DNA of 64,000 nucleotides from positions 1,674,001 through 1,738,000 of the forward strand of contig CAWBFD010000004.1 of assembly GCA_963788115.1 (NCBI GenBank), in the 5' to 3' direction. This DNA is from CAWBFD01 sp963788115. Lineage in GTDB: Bacteria; Actinomycetota; Thermoleophilia; Solirubrobacterales; 70-9. This document shows, one piece after another, positions 1 to 7,663 of this stretch (the stretch's first letter is position 1; every line of letters starts with the position of its first letter). A program made the position numbers and the translations under genes. The notes beneath the pieces were generated by a model. That model ran no database searches. It was not told where the DNA came from and saw nothing but the letters and a program-made list of their open reading frames with translations.

Positions 1-623
1 TCCGAGCGAAGCACGGGGTCATGGCCGTCGAGGACGGCCGTGACCACCTCCGGGATCAGGCGGGACCAGTTGCTGTCGCCACCGCCGTAGATGTTCGCGC
101 AGCGGATGACGGCTACAGGTAACCCGTACGAGTGCCAGTAGCTGCGGGCGATCAGCTCGGCCGCTGCCTTCGATGCCTCGTACGGAGAGCTTGGCCGAAG
201 TGCGACGTCCTCTCGGTAGGGGAGCTCCGGATGGGAGCCGTACGCCTTGTCCGAGGAGGCGACGACCACCTTCTCCACCCCACTTCGCCGGCAGGCGTCG
301 AGCAGCAGCCAGGTCCCGCGGACGTTCGTCTCGAAGGTGTTCACGGGCGAGGCCGCGGCCGCCCCCACGATGGTCTCCGCCGCCAGGTGGTACACGGTGT
401 CGACCCGGTGCTGGTCGATCGCCCGGGCCGCGGCGCCCTCGGCGCGAAGATCGCCCTCGACGGCGCTCACCTCGTCGCGGATCCCGAGCAGGTCGAGCGT
501 CGACGGCCCGGCATCCCGGGGTGCCGGCCGATCCAGGGCAACCACCGCCTCGCCGCGCTCGAGCAGGGCCGCCGCGAGCCAGGCACCGGCGAACCCGCGG
601 GCGCCGGTGATCAGGCTTGTCAT
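1..623 (-). CDS. rfbG: NAD-dependent sugar-nucleotide 4,6-dehydratase, CDP-glucose type (3' end outside window)
   Basis: Extended short-chain dehydrogenase of the nucleotide-sugar dehydratase group. About 207 residues are visible and the frame stays open to the window edge, so the C-terminal part is missing. Seen: the Rossmann motif TGARGFAG at residues 6-13, SSDKAYG at 123-129, and the catalytic YEASK at 148-152. The SSDKAY stretch resembles CDP-glucose 4,6-dehydratases, and the immediate upstream gene is a glucose-1-phosphate cytidylyltransferase, so the pair would make CDP-4-keto-6-deoxyglucose for a surface glycan. The start codon overlaps the upstream stop in an ATGA, indicating translational coupling. 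A GDP- or dTDP-sugar epimerase is the main alternative. Confidence 0.85.
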   Translation of the reverse strand, partial: MTSLITGARGFAGAWLAAALLERGEAVVALDRPAPRDAGPSTLDLLGIRDEVSAVEGDLRAEGAAARAIDQHRVDTVYHLAAETIVGAAAASPVNTFETNVRGTWLLLDACRRSGVEKVVVASSDKAYGSHPELPYREDVALRPSSPYEASKAAAELIARSYWHSYGLPVAVIRCANIYGGGDSNWSRLIPEVVTAVLDGHDPVLRS

Positions 624-1414
624 CCAGCGGGCTCTGACGCGAGACCCGGGACCACGGAGGACTCGGATGGCGGCGGCCGCCGGGTTGCCGGCCAAGGATT
701 CCAAACGCGCCACGGAGCCTCTCCCGCCTCCCAGAGATCGTTGAGCGTCGCGGCGTCCTTGTAGGTGTCCATGCAGTCCCAGAACCCATGGTGGCGGAAG
801 GCGGATAGGCGCCCGTCGGCGGCGGCCCGCTCGAGCGGACCGCGCTCCAGCACGCTGTCCTCCTCCAGGTAGTCGAGAAAGCCGGGTTCAACGCAGAGAA
901 AGCCGCCGTTGATCCACTGCGTCAGCCGAGGCTTCTCGTGGAACGCGAGGACCCGGTCCTGCTCGTCAATCGCCGCAATCCCCCATGGGCTGTGAGGGCG
1001 AACCACGGTGATCGTGGCCAGGGCCGCCTGGCGGCGGTGGAAGCCGAGCAACGCCTCGAGATCGATATCGGCGACGCCGTCGGCGTAGGTCAGGCAGAAC
1101 GTGCCGTCGCGGAGCCGGTCGGATGCCTTCGCCACACGACCTCCGGTCGGCGTCTCGATGCCGGTGTCGAGGCACTCGATCTCGGCCGGCTCCGGCCAGC
1201 TCTCGGCCGCGACGTAATCGGCGATCATCTCGCGTCGGTATCCGGTGAGCAGCAGGAAGCGCCGAAACCCCTGCGCCGCGTAGATCCGGATCACGTGCCA
1301 GAGAATCGGCCTGCCCCCGATCTCGACCAGCGCCTTGGGGATCGCATGCGTGCGCTCCTGGAGCCGGGTGCCGCGACCGCCGCAGAGGATCACGACGTTG
1401 GTTTCGGGGACCAT
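620..1414 (-). CDS. rfbF: Glucose-1-phosphate cytidylyltransferase
   Basis: Nucleotidyltransferase of 264 residues that would join CTP and glucose-1-phosphate to give CDP-glucose, the first step of CDP-deoxysugar synthesis. Seen: the nucleotide-binding loop GGRGTR at 12-17, KALVEIGGRPI from 27, the metal-binding segment YADGVADID at 110-118, then HEKPR and WINGGF, and GFWDCMDT near the C-terminus. The WINGGF and GFW-CMDT combination is typical of RfbF rather than of dTDP-glucose or UDP-glucose pyrophosphorylases. Length matches the family (about 255-260). It is the first gene of a two-gene unit with the downstream dehydratase; the intergenic repeat element lies upstream. Confidence 0.92.
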   Translation of the reverse strand: MVPETNVVILCGGRGTRLQERTHAIPKALVEIGGRPILWHVIRIYAAQGFRRFLLLTGYRREMIADYVAAESWPEPAEIECLDTGIETPTGGRVAKASDRLRDGTFCLTYADGVADIDLEALLGFHRRQAALATITVVRPHSPWGIAAIDEQDRVLAFHEKPRLTQWINGGFLCVEPGFLDYLEEDSVLERGPLERAAADGRLSAFRHHGFWDCMDTYKDAATLNDLWEAGEAPWRVWNPWPATRRPPPSESSVVPGLASEPAG

Positions 1415-1500
1415 CGCGCGGGCGAGATTAGCCCGCCCGGGCTAGGGACGAAGTCCCGGGTCGAGCGGCCCACTTTGCCAGGGCGTTGGCATGGCAACCC

Positions 1501-1679
1501 GCCGCCCCCGGACGCGGGGAGCACCGGGGAATGCCCGAGGCGGAGCCGAGGGCAGGGTATTCGGGCGGGAGCGGAGGAGGCGGCGGGGTAGCCGCCCCCG
1601 GACGCGGGAGCACAGGGGAAAGCCCGAGGCGGAGCCGAGGGCAAGGCATTCGGGCGGGAGCAGAGGAGGCGGCGGGGAT
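1501..1679. repeat. Two tandem copies of a ~90-bp GC-rich intergenic repeat
   Basis: Copy 1 is 1501-1590 and copy 2 is 1591-1679, head to tail. Both run CCGGACGCGGG, then CCCGAGGCGGAGCCGAGGGC, then ATTCGGGCGGGAGC, then GAGGAGGCGGCGGGG, with a few substitutions between them. A third, more diverged copy lies at about 5148-5236. The block fills the gap between rfbF and the sulfur-carrier gene and abuts the stop codon of the latter at 1684. The unit is too long and has no spacers for a CRISPR array; no transposase is nearby. It is best described as a REP/MITE-like dispersed element of unknown origin. Confidence 0.85.
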
Positions 1680-1683
1680 GTTC

Positions 1684-1956
1684 TCAGCCGCCCGCGACTG
1701 CCGGCAGGATCGTCACCTCGTCGCCGTCGGCAAGCGCGGTGTCCAGCCCGTCGCGGAAGCGGATGTCCTCGCCCGAGACGTAGACGTTCACGAAGCGTCG
1801 CAGGCTGCCGTTGTCGGTGATTCGCTCACGGAGATCCTGATGCTCGTCGAAGATGGCGTCGAGCGCCTCGCCGACGGTCCCGCCCTCGACCTCGATCTCG
1901 GACTCGCCGCCGGTGACGCCGCGAAGCTGCGCCGGGATCTTCACCGTGACGGACAT
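1684..1956 (-). CDS. MoaD/ThiS/CysO-type ubiquitin-like sulfur-carrier protein
   Basis: Small beta-grasp protein of 90 residues ending in Gly-Gly (AVAGG), the C-terminus that is adenylated and converted to a thiocarboxylate in MoaD, ThiS and CysO carriers. The segment DGDEVTILPAVAGG matches the MoaD/CysO C-terminal consensus. It lies 33 bp downstream of the threonine-synthase homologue on the same strand and is presumably co-transcribed with it under the SAM riboswitch. That context favours a role as sulfide donor for amino-acid synthesis rather than molybdopterin synthesis, since no other moa gene is present. The donor role is inference; the fold and the diglycine tail are seen. Confidence 0.88.
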   Translation of the reverse strand: MSVTVKIPAQLRGVTGGESEIEVEGGTVGEALDAIFDEHQDLRERITDNGSLRRFVNVYVSGEDIRFRDGLDTALADGDEVTILPAVAGG

Positions 1957-1989
1957 CGGGGCGGAGAATCTACCGACCGGTCCGAGAAC

Positions 1990-3240
1990 CTAGACGGCGG
2001 CAGCCGCCTCCGCCCGGCTCTCGACTTCCTGCTCAAAGGAGCTCAACGAGGGATCGATCTCGGCCATCTCGAAGCCCGCACGCGTGGCGTCCAGCGTCTT
2101 CAGCCCCTCCCCGGTGATATAGGCAACCACCCGCTCGGCCTCGCCGACCTCGCCGCGCTCGGCCAGCTTCGCCAGCACCGCGACGGTCACCCCGCCCGCG
2201 GTCTCGGTGAAGATCCCGGTGGTCTCGGCCAGCAGGCGGATGCCGGCGACGATCTCCTCGTCGGTGACGGCCTCGATTGTGCCGCCAGTCCTCCGTGCGA
2301 GGTCGAGCGCGTACGGGCCGTCCGCCGGGTTCCCAATCGCGAGGCTCTTCGCGATCGTCCGCGGCTTGGCCGGGCGGCACGCCTCCCAGCCCTCGCTGAA
2401 GGCCTCGGCAACCGGGCCGCACCCGGCGGCCTGGGCGCCGGAGAAGGTCGGCAGCTCCCCATCGACCAGCCCCAGCTCGAGCCACTCGGTGAAGCCGCGG
2501 CCGATCTTGGTGAACAGCGAGCCCGACGCGATCGGACAGACGACCCGATCGGGGAGCTCCCACCCGAGCTGCTCCACGGTCTCGTACGCGATCGTCTTCG
2601 AGCCCTCCGCGTAGTAGGGCCGCAGGTTGATGTTGACGAACCCCCAGGGCCGCTCGTCGCAGAGCTGAGTGCAGAGGCGGTTGACGTCGTCGTAGGTCCC
2701 GCGCACCCCCACCAGCCTGGTCCCGTAGGCGCCTGTCGCGAGCAGCTTCTGCTCCTCGAGATCGGCCGGGACGAACACGTATGAGTCCAGCCCGCCCGCC
2801 GCTGCGTGGGCCGCGACGGCATTTGCCAGGTTTCCGGTCGAGGCGCAGGCGACGGTCTCGAACCCCAGCTCCCTCGCCTTGGCGACAGCGACGGCGACCA
2901 CCCGGTCCTTGAACGAGTGGGTCGGGTTCGCGGCGTCGTTCTTCACCCAGAGCTCACCGAGGCCGAGGCGCGCCGCCAGGCGGTCCGCGCGGACCAGCGG
3001 CGTCAGGCCGGGCTCGAGCGTCGTCCGGGTGGCCGGTGGCCCGTCCTCGAAGGGGAGGAAGTCGGCGTAGCGCCAGATCCCGGCGGTTCCGGCTTGGATC
3101 TTCCGCTTGGCCTCGGGGGCCTCGAGCCGGGAGAGGTCGTACGACGCCTCCAGCGGGCCGAAACACTGCTCGCAGACATAGCGAGCATCGGCCGGATACT
3201 CACTCCCGCACTCTTTGCACCTCAACTGCCACGTGGCCAT
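1990..3240 (-). CDS. thrC: Zinc-ribbon threonine synthase family PLP enzyme, SAM-riboswitch controlled
   Basis: Fold-type II PLP enzyme of 416 residues. An N-terminal zinc ribbon is formed by Cys8, Cys11, Cys23 and Cys26; the PLP lysine is Lys111 in the motif HSFKDR, and STGNLANA forms the substrate loop. By family it would convert O-phosphohomoserine to threonine. The context is odd: a SAM-I riboswitch sits in the leader and a sulfur-carrier gene follows at once. Both fit sulfur assimilation (homocysteine or cysteine synthesis with a protein thiocarboxylate) at least as well as threonine synthesis. The residues that would distinguish the reactions cannot be judged by eye, so the thrC name reflects homology only. 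Confidence 0.88.
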   Translation of the reverse strand: MATWQLRCKECGSEYPADARYVCEQCFGPLEASYDLSRLEAPEAKRKIQAGTAGIWRYADFLPFEDGPPATRTTLEPGLTPLVRADRLAARLGLGELWVKNDAANPTHSFKDRVVAVAVAKARELGFETVACASTGNLANAVAAHAAAGGLDSYVFVPADLEEQKLLATGAYGTRLVGVRGTYDDVNRLCTQLCDERPWGFVNINLRPYYAEGSKTIAYETVEQLGWELPDRVVCPIASGSLFTKIGRGFTEWLELGLVDGELPTFSGAQAAGCGPVAEAFSEGWEACRPAKPRTIAKSLAIGNPADGPYALDLARRTGGTIEAVTDEEIVAGIRLLAETTGIFTETAGGVTVAVLAKLAERGEVGEAERVVAYITGEGLKTLDATRAGFEMAEIDPSLSSFEQEVESRAEAAAAV

Positions 3241-3280
3241 GTCGTCCCCTTCGTCATCTGGACATCTTCCTAACGAAAGA

Positions 3281-3308
3281 ACCTCTGCCCGGCGAATGGA
3301 GCAGAGGT
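3281..3308 (-). terminator. Expression-platform hairpin of the SAM riboswitch
   Basis: A perfect 8-bp inverted repeat, ACCTCTGC and GCAGAGGT, with a 12-base loop. In the minus-strand transcript it is followed by a weakly U-rich stretch (UUCUUUCGUU). It lies between the SAM-I aptamer and the start codon at 3240, the normal place for a transcription-termination platform. An alternative stem involving the GTCGGAG and CTCGGAC segments just upstream (3304-3325) could act as antiterminator. The U-tract is poor, so attenuation by another route is possible. Confidence 0.6.
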
Positions 3309-3323
3309 CCGAGGGGACTCCGA

Positions 3324-3437
3324 CTCACATCTTCCAGGCCTTCCACCTGCTGGAATTGGCACCTTCCCTTCGGCCGTCTGGCTTCGGGGGTTGCCGGGGT
3401 TTCATCGGGCCAGTCCCTCCACCCCTCTCGATGTGGT
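3324..3437 (-). promoter_or_regulatory. SAM-I (S-box) riboswitch aptamer
   Basis: The minus strand reads GAGAGGGGUGGAGGGACUGG, then CCCGAUGAAACCCCGGCAACC, then GGUGCCAAUUCCAGCAG, then GGAAGAUGUGAG, which is the conserved S-box core in order. The closing P1 helix is visible: CACATC (3430-3435) pairs with GATGTG (3326-3331). A -10-like TATATT lies just upstream at 3454-3459. By established knowledge this aptamer binds S-adenosylmethionine and usually turns expression off when SAM is plentiful. It leads into the threonine-synthase homologue and the sulfur carrier, tying them to methionine/SAM status. Confidence 0.95.
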
Positions 3438-3607
3438 GGTTATGTGGTTGGGCAATATAGCTGACGCCCGGACCGCGCCGAGCGTGGGCGCCGATTAGCT
3501 GAAGACCCAGTGAAAATTCCGGTGCGCGAAGGTGCGACAGGGACCGCGTCGCGTACCCTTACGGACCAGGTACTCGATGGACAGCGTGAGCGAGATGGGC
3601 CAGACCG

Positions 3608-4612
3608 ATGCCGAGCCTTCCCAAGCCGAGGTTGCGCCGAGCGGCACGTGGCGCCGAGCTCGCGCCGCCGCCTGAGCGCGAGCGCAAGCCCAACGTCGAG
3701 CTCATCGCCGACGGGGGGCTGCGCTGGGTCAACATCGAGCGCCCGTCGCCGCTCGAGATGGCCTGGCTCGAGGAGCACTTCGACTTCCACCCCCTCGACT
3801 TCGAGGACGTGCTCTCCCGCAACCAGCGCCCGAAGATCGACGAGTACCCCGACTACCTGTTCATCGTCCTGCACTTTCCCGTGTTCGACCGCACCGTGGG
3901 GCGCCTGAACGCCGGTGAGCTCGACATCTTCGTCGGGCAGGACTACCTGGTGACGATCCCGAACCAGCCCTTCCAGCCGGTGGAGTACCTGTTCGAGCGG
4001 TGCAGGTCGAAGCCGGAGCTTCGCCCAACGCTCTTCTCCAACGGCTCCGGGTACCTGCTCTACCGGATCGTCGACGATTCCTTCGACTACTGCTTCCCGA
4101 TGCTGCGCAAGATCGGCAACAAGCTCGACGCGGTCGAGGACGAGATCTTCGAGGGCCGCTCGGAGGAGATCGTGCGCGACATCTCCAACGTCAAGCAGGA
4201 GATCATCAACTTCCGCAAGGTGATCCGTCCGCAGCGGACCGTGCTGCGCGACCTCGAGAACTCCAAGCAGCCCTTTCTCGCACCGCCCGGCGGCGAGCTC
4301 GAGATCTACTTCGACGACATCGTCGATGCCCACGAGCGGATCTGGGACATGCTCGAGAACTACAAGGAGGTGATCGAGGCGCTCGAGGACTCGAACGAGT
4401 CGGTCATCTCCCACCGCGTCAACGACATCCTGAGGGTGCTGACTGCGATCAGCGTGATCGTGCTTCCGCTGACCTTCATCGCAAGCCTCTGGGGCATGAA
4501 CGTCGGCGTCCCCGGCGAGGGCGACCCCGAGGACTTCTATGTGATCGTCGGGGTCTGCGTCGTGGTGCTGGTCTCGATGGCCGCCTACTTCCGCCGTCGC
4601 GGCTGGCTCTAG
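3608..4612 (+). CDS. corA: CorA-family divalent metal ion transporter
   Basis: Membrane magnesium/cobalt channel of 334 residues. The long N-terminal cytoplasmic domain is acidic and helical; two transmembrane helices end the protein (VIVLPLTFIASLW and FYVIVGVCVVVLVSM), with the signature WGMN directly after the first, as in all CorA pores. Length fits the family. The start is uncertain: no clear ribosome-binding site precedes 3608, and a second plausible start at 3577 opens a different frame for 31 codons before stopping. A frame error near the 5' end is therefore possible. It stands alone between the riboswitch region and the HIT gene. Confidence 0.9.
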   Translation: MPSLPKPRLRRAARGAELAPPPERERKPNVELIADGGLRWVNIERPSPLEMAWLEEHFDFHPLDFEDVLSRNQRPKIDEYPDYLFIVLHFPVFDRTVGRLNAGELDIFVGQDYLVTIPNQPFQPVEYLFERCRSKPELRPTLFSNGSGYLLYRIVDDSFDYCFPMLRKIGNKLDAVEDEIFEGRSEEIVRDISNVKQEIINFRKVIRPQRTVLRDLENSKQPFLAPPGGELEIYFDDIVDAHERIWDMLENYKEVIEALEDSNESVISHRVNDILRVLTAISVIVLPLTFIASLWGMNVGVPGEGDPEDFYVIVGVCVVVLVSMAAYFRRRGWL

Positions 4613-4640
4613 TCCCGGGGGCTCTGAAAGACTCCGGGGT

Positions 4641-5171
4641 GTGGTCTCCGAGCGGATCTGGGCGCCATGGCGCCTTCCCTACGTGAAGGACGCGGCCAAG
4701 GACTCGGAGCAGGAGTGCATCTTCTGCATCAAGCCCGCCGACGACGACGACGAGGCCAACCTGATCGTCCATCGGGGCAAGCGCTCCTTCGTGATCCTCA
4801 ACCTCTACCCCTACACCAACGGGCACCTGATGATCGCGCCGTTCGAGCATGTCGCGTCGCTACCCGAGCTCGACGGCGAGACGCTGACGGAGATGATGAC
4901 TCTCACGCAGAGGGCGATGAGGGTGCTGGAGGACGCCTACGCGCCGCATGGCTACAACGTCGGCTTCAACCAGGGCCGGGTCGCGGGTGCCGGGCTCGAG
5001 CACCACATCCACATGCACGTCGTCCCGCGCTGGGGCGGTGACACCAACTTCATGCCCGTGCTCGCCGACACGCGGGTGATGCCGCAGACGCTCGAGCAGA
5101 GCTACGCGGTCCTGAGAGACGGATTCCGCGAGCCTCAGAGCACCCGGCCGCGGCGGACGCGGGAGCAATAG
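4641..5171 (+). CDS. HIT-family hydrolase/phosphorylase (Ap4A phosphorylase-like)
   Basis: Histidine-triad protein of 176 residues with a GTG start. The catalytic triad H122-I-H124-M-H126 is followed by VVPRW, and the N-terminal region carries Cys26 and Cys29 (CIFC), as in actinobacterial HIT proteins related to diadenosine tetraphosphate phosphorylase. The predicted role is cleavage of dinucleoside polyphosphates or nucleotide phosphoramidates in the cytoplasm. It starts 28 bp after corA. Its last residues (PRRTREQ) are encoded inside the third copy of the GC-rich repeat, so the repeat has probably rewritten the C-terminus. Confidence 0.88.
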   Translation: MVSERIWAPWRLPYVKDAAKDSEQECIFCIKPADDDDEANLIVHRGKRSFVILNLYPYTNGHLMIAPFEHVASLPELDGETLTEMMTLTQRAMRVLEDAYAPHGYNVGFNQGRVAGAGLEHHIHMHVVPRWGGDTNFMPVLADTRVMPQTLEQSYAVLRDGFREPQSTRPRRTREQ

Positions 5172-5236
5172 GAAATGCCCGAGGCGGAGCCGAGGGCCGG
5201 AGATTCGGGGCGGGAGCGGAGCACGCGGCCGGTCAG
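5148..5236. repeat. Third copy of the ~90-bp GC-rich repeat, inserted across a gene junction
   Basis: Matches the tandem pair at 1501-1679: GGACGCGGGAGCA, GCCCGAGGCGGAGCCGAGGG, ATTCGGGGCGGGAGCGGAG. Here it spans the stop codon of the HIT gene and the start codon of the phosphomannomutase, so it contributes coding sequence to both. An ATG inside the repeat (5175) is the only in-frame start near the conserved N-terminus of the downstream enzyme; the equivalent ATG exists in copy 1 but not in copy 2, where it reads AAG. Confidence 0.8.
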
Positions 5237-6593
5237 TAGTTCCATCTTCAAGGCCTACGACATCCGTGGCCTTTACGGCGAGGAGATGGACGAGGGGACC
5301 GCGTTCCTGATCGGCCGCGCCTTCGCGCGGGTCCTGGGCCGACTGCGGGACAAGCCAACGGGAGACCTGCGCGTCGGCCTCGGACGCGACATGCGGGTCG
5401 AGGCGCCGGAGATGGGTCGGAGCCTTCGCGAGGGCCTCGTCGCCGAGGGGTGCGCCGTGCTCGACGCGGGGATGATCGCCACCGAGATGCTCTATTTCCT
5501 GGTCGGCTCGCGCGAGCTAGACGGCGGCGCGATGGCAACCCCCTCGCACAACCCGAGCGGGTACACGGGCGTGAAGCTCGTGCGCGAGGGCGCGTTGGCG
5601 CTCTCCGGCGACGCCGGGATCGGCGATGTCCGTGACGAGATCCAGCGTGGGATGCCGGATCCCCCGGGCGGGGGCTCGGTCGAGGCGATCGACATCTACG
5701 ACGGGTTTCACGATCACGTGCTTCGGTTCATCGACCCCGAGCGGGTGCCGCCGCTGCGGGTCGTCGTCGACGGCGGCAACGGCATGGCCGGACCGATGGT
5801 CGGGCCGCTCCTCGACCGCCTCGGGCTGGATCTCGCGACCACCTACTGGACCCCGGACGGGGAGTTCCCCGATCACGGGCCGAACCCGCTGCTCGAGGAG
5901 AACCGCCGCTTCATCGTCGAGCGTGTGGTCGGCGAGGGCGCCAACCTGGGCATCGCCTGGGACGGGGACGCGGACCGCTGCTTTTTCATCGACGACGCGG
6001 GCGTGTTCGTCGACGGCGACTTCCTCACCGCGCTCCTCGCTCGCGAGTTTCTGCGTAAGGAACCCGGGGCGACCGTCCTCTACGACGTCCGCGCCAGTCG
6101 CGCCGTCGCCGACACCGTCCGCGAGCTGGGTGGCGCCTCTCACGTGAACCGGGTCGGGCATGCGTTCTTCAAGCAGGGTCTCCGCGACCACGACGCGATC
6201 TTCGGGGGCGAGGTCTCGGGCCACTACTACTTCCGCGATTTCTGGTGCGCGGACTCGGGGACGATCCCGGCGTTGATGGTCCTCGAGCTGCTCGGGACGG
6301 CGGGGCGCCCGCTGTCGGAGCTGGTGGGCGACTACCGGAGCCGCTACTTCATCTCCGGGGAGATCAACTCGGAGGTGGCCGACCAGGACGGGAAGATGCG
6401 CGAGATCGCCGAGCGCCACGCCGATGGCGAGATTGACTGGCTCGACGGCGTCTCGGTCGACTACCCCGACTGGCACTTCAACGTTCGCCCGTCGAATACG
6501 GAGCCGCTCCTGCGGCTCAACCTCGAGTCCCTGAAGTCGCGGGAGGACATGGAGGCCAAGCGCGACGAGGTCCTGGGGCTGATCCGATCGTGA
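5175..6593 (+). CDS. manB: Phosphomannomutase/phosphoglucomutase
   Basis: Alpha-D-phosphohexomutase of 472 residues that interconverts hexose 6- and 1-phosphates for sugar-nucleotide synthesis. Seen: the phosphoserine loop ATPSHNPSG with Ser124, the magnesium loop WDGDADR near 258-264, the sugar-binding GEVSGHYY, and the C-terminal phosphate-binding RPSNTEP. Conserved sequence begins at SIFKAYDIRG (residue 23). Residues 1-20 are encoded by the GC-rich repeat, and no ATG, GTG or TTG lies in frame between the repeat ATG and the conserved region, so the repeat appears to supply the start. The ATG is 3 bp after the HIT stop. Confidence 0.93.
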   Translation: MPEAEPRAGDSGRERSTRPVSSSIFKAYDIRGLYGEEMDEGTAFLIGRAFARVLGRLRDKPTGDLRVGLGRDMRVEAPEMGRSLREGLVAEGCAVLDAGMIATEMLYFLVGSRELDGGAMATPSHNPSGYTGVKLVREGALALSGDAGIGDVRDEIQRGMPDPPGGGSVEAIDIYDGFHDHVLRFIDPERVPPLRVVVDGGNGMAGPMVGPLLDRLGLDLATTYWTPDGEFPDHGPNPLLEENRRFIVERVVGEGANLGIAWDGDADRCFFIDDAGVFVDGDFLTALLAREFLRKEPGATVLYDVRASRAVADTVRELGGASHVNRVGHAFFKQGLRDHDAIFGGEVSGHYYFRDFWCADSGTIPALMVLELLGTAGRPLSELVGDYRSRYFISGEINSEVADQDGKMREIAERHADGEIDWLDGVSVDYPDWHFNVRPSNTEPLLRLNLESLKSREDMEAKRDEVLGLIRS

Positions 6594-7654
6594 CGCCCGA
6601 CGAAGCGCTCGATGCCGCCCGCTCCGCCGGCATCCACCGCCTGCGCATTCCGACCCCGTTCGCCGTCGGTCGGGTGAATTGCTACCTGCTCGAGGACGAG
6701 CCGCTGACCCTGATCGATACCGGGCCCAACTCGGGCAAGTCGCTCGACGAGCTGCAGCGCCAGCTGGGGCAGGCCCACCATGCGGTCGAGGACATCGAGC
6801 TGGTCGTGATCACCCACCAGCACCTCGACCACCTCGGCCTGGTCGAGATCGTCGCCTCGCGCTCCGGCGCGGAGGTGGCCGCGATCGACGTGGCAGTGCC
6901 ATTCGTGGAGAACTTCGGCAACGACGTCGAGCGCGACGACGAGTTCGCCGCCGCCCTCATGCGTCGCTATGGGATCCCCGACGACGTGGTCGCCGCGCTG
7001 CGGTCCGTGTCGCGGAGCTTCCGCGGCTGGGGTGCCCGGGCGGATGTGACCCGGCCGCTCGCGGACGGCGAGACAATCCGGCTTCGTGACCGCGCCCTGG
7101 AGGTTCAGCACCGCCCCGGCCACAGCCCGTCCGACACGTTGTTCTGGGATCCGGAGCGCGCGATGCTGATCTGCGGCGACCACCTGATCGCGCACATCTC
7201 CTCGAATCCCCTGATCAGCCGTCCGCTCGACGGCTCCGAGGGACGCCCACAGGCGCTCGTCGCCTACATCGAGTCATTGCGCCGAACCCGGGACCTCGAG
7301 GCGGAGATCCTCCTCCCCGGGCACGGCGAGCCGATCACCAACCATCGCGAGCTGATCGACGAGCGCTTCGCCCTCCACCGCCGCAGGGCCGAGCGGATCG
7401 AGGCCCTGATCGCGGAGCGCTCCCTGAGCCCGTACGAGCTCGCCCAGGAGATCTGGGGCAATGTGGCGGTCACCCAGGCGTTCCTCACCCTCTCCGAGGT
7501 GATCGGTCACGTCGACCTGCTGATCAACGCCGGGCGGGTGCGCGAGGCCGAGGACGACGCCGGCGTCATGCGCTTCGAGGCGACCGGCGAGGGTGGCGAC
7601 CTGGAGATCCCGGAGCCGGTGGCGCTCAGTAACCGGGCTTCGGGCACCGGTTAG
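6590..7654 (+). CDS. Metallo-beta-lactamase-fold hydrolase with C-terminal helical domain (LACTB2-like)
   Basis: MBL-fold protein of 354 residues. The metal site THQHLDHLG is at 75-83; the later ligands are in HRPGHS, CGDH and PGHGE. After the MBL domain comes a helical, winged-helix-like region as in LACTB2 and related hydrolases. The substrate is not evident; thioesters, RNA or lactones are all used in the family. The GTG start overlaps the mutase stop as GTGA, so the two are translationally coupled. It is cytoplasmic, with no signal peptide. Confidence 0.88.
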   Translation: MTPDEALDAARSAGIHRLRIPTPFAVGRVNCYLLEDEPLTLIDTGPNSGKSLDELQRQLGQAHHAVEDIELVVITHQHLDHLGLVEIVASRSGAEVAAIDVAVPFVENFGNDVERDDEFAAALMRRYGIPDDVVAALRSVSRSFRGWGARADVTRPLADGETIRLRDRALEVQHRPGHSPSDTLFWDPERAMLICGDHLIAHISSNPLISRPLDGSEGRPQALVAYIESLRRTRDLEAEILLPGHGEPITNHRELIDERFALHRRRAERIEALIAERSLSPYELAQEIWGNVAVTQAFLTLSEVIGHVDLLINAGRVREAEDDAGVMRFEATGEGGDLEIPEPVALSNRASGTG

Positions 7655-7663
7655 GAGAATGCG

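Noticed and set aside
1501..1679. Possible CRISPR array
   Set aside because: The unit is about 90 bp, adjacent copies have no unique spacers, and no cas genes are present.
3577..3672. 31-codon frame from ATG 3577 as a separate gene
   Set aside because: It has no promoter or ribosome-binding site of its own and overlaps corA; it more likely reflects an ambiguous corA 5' end.
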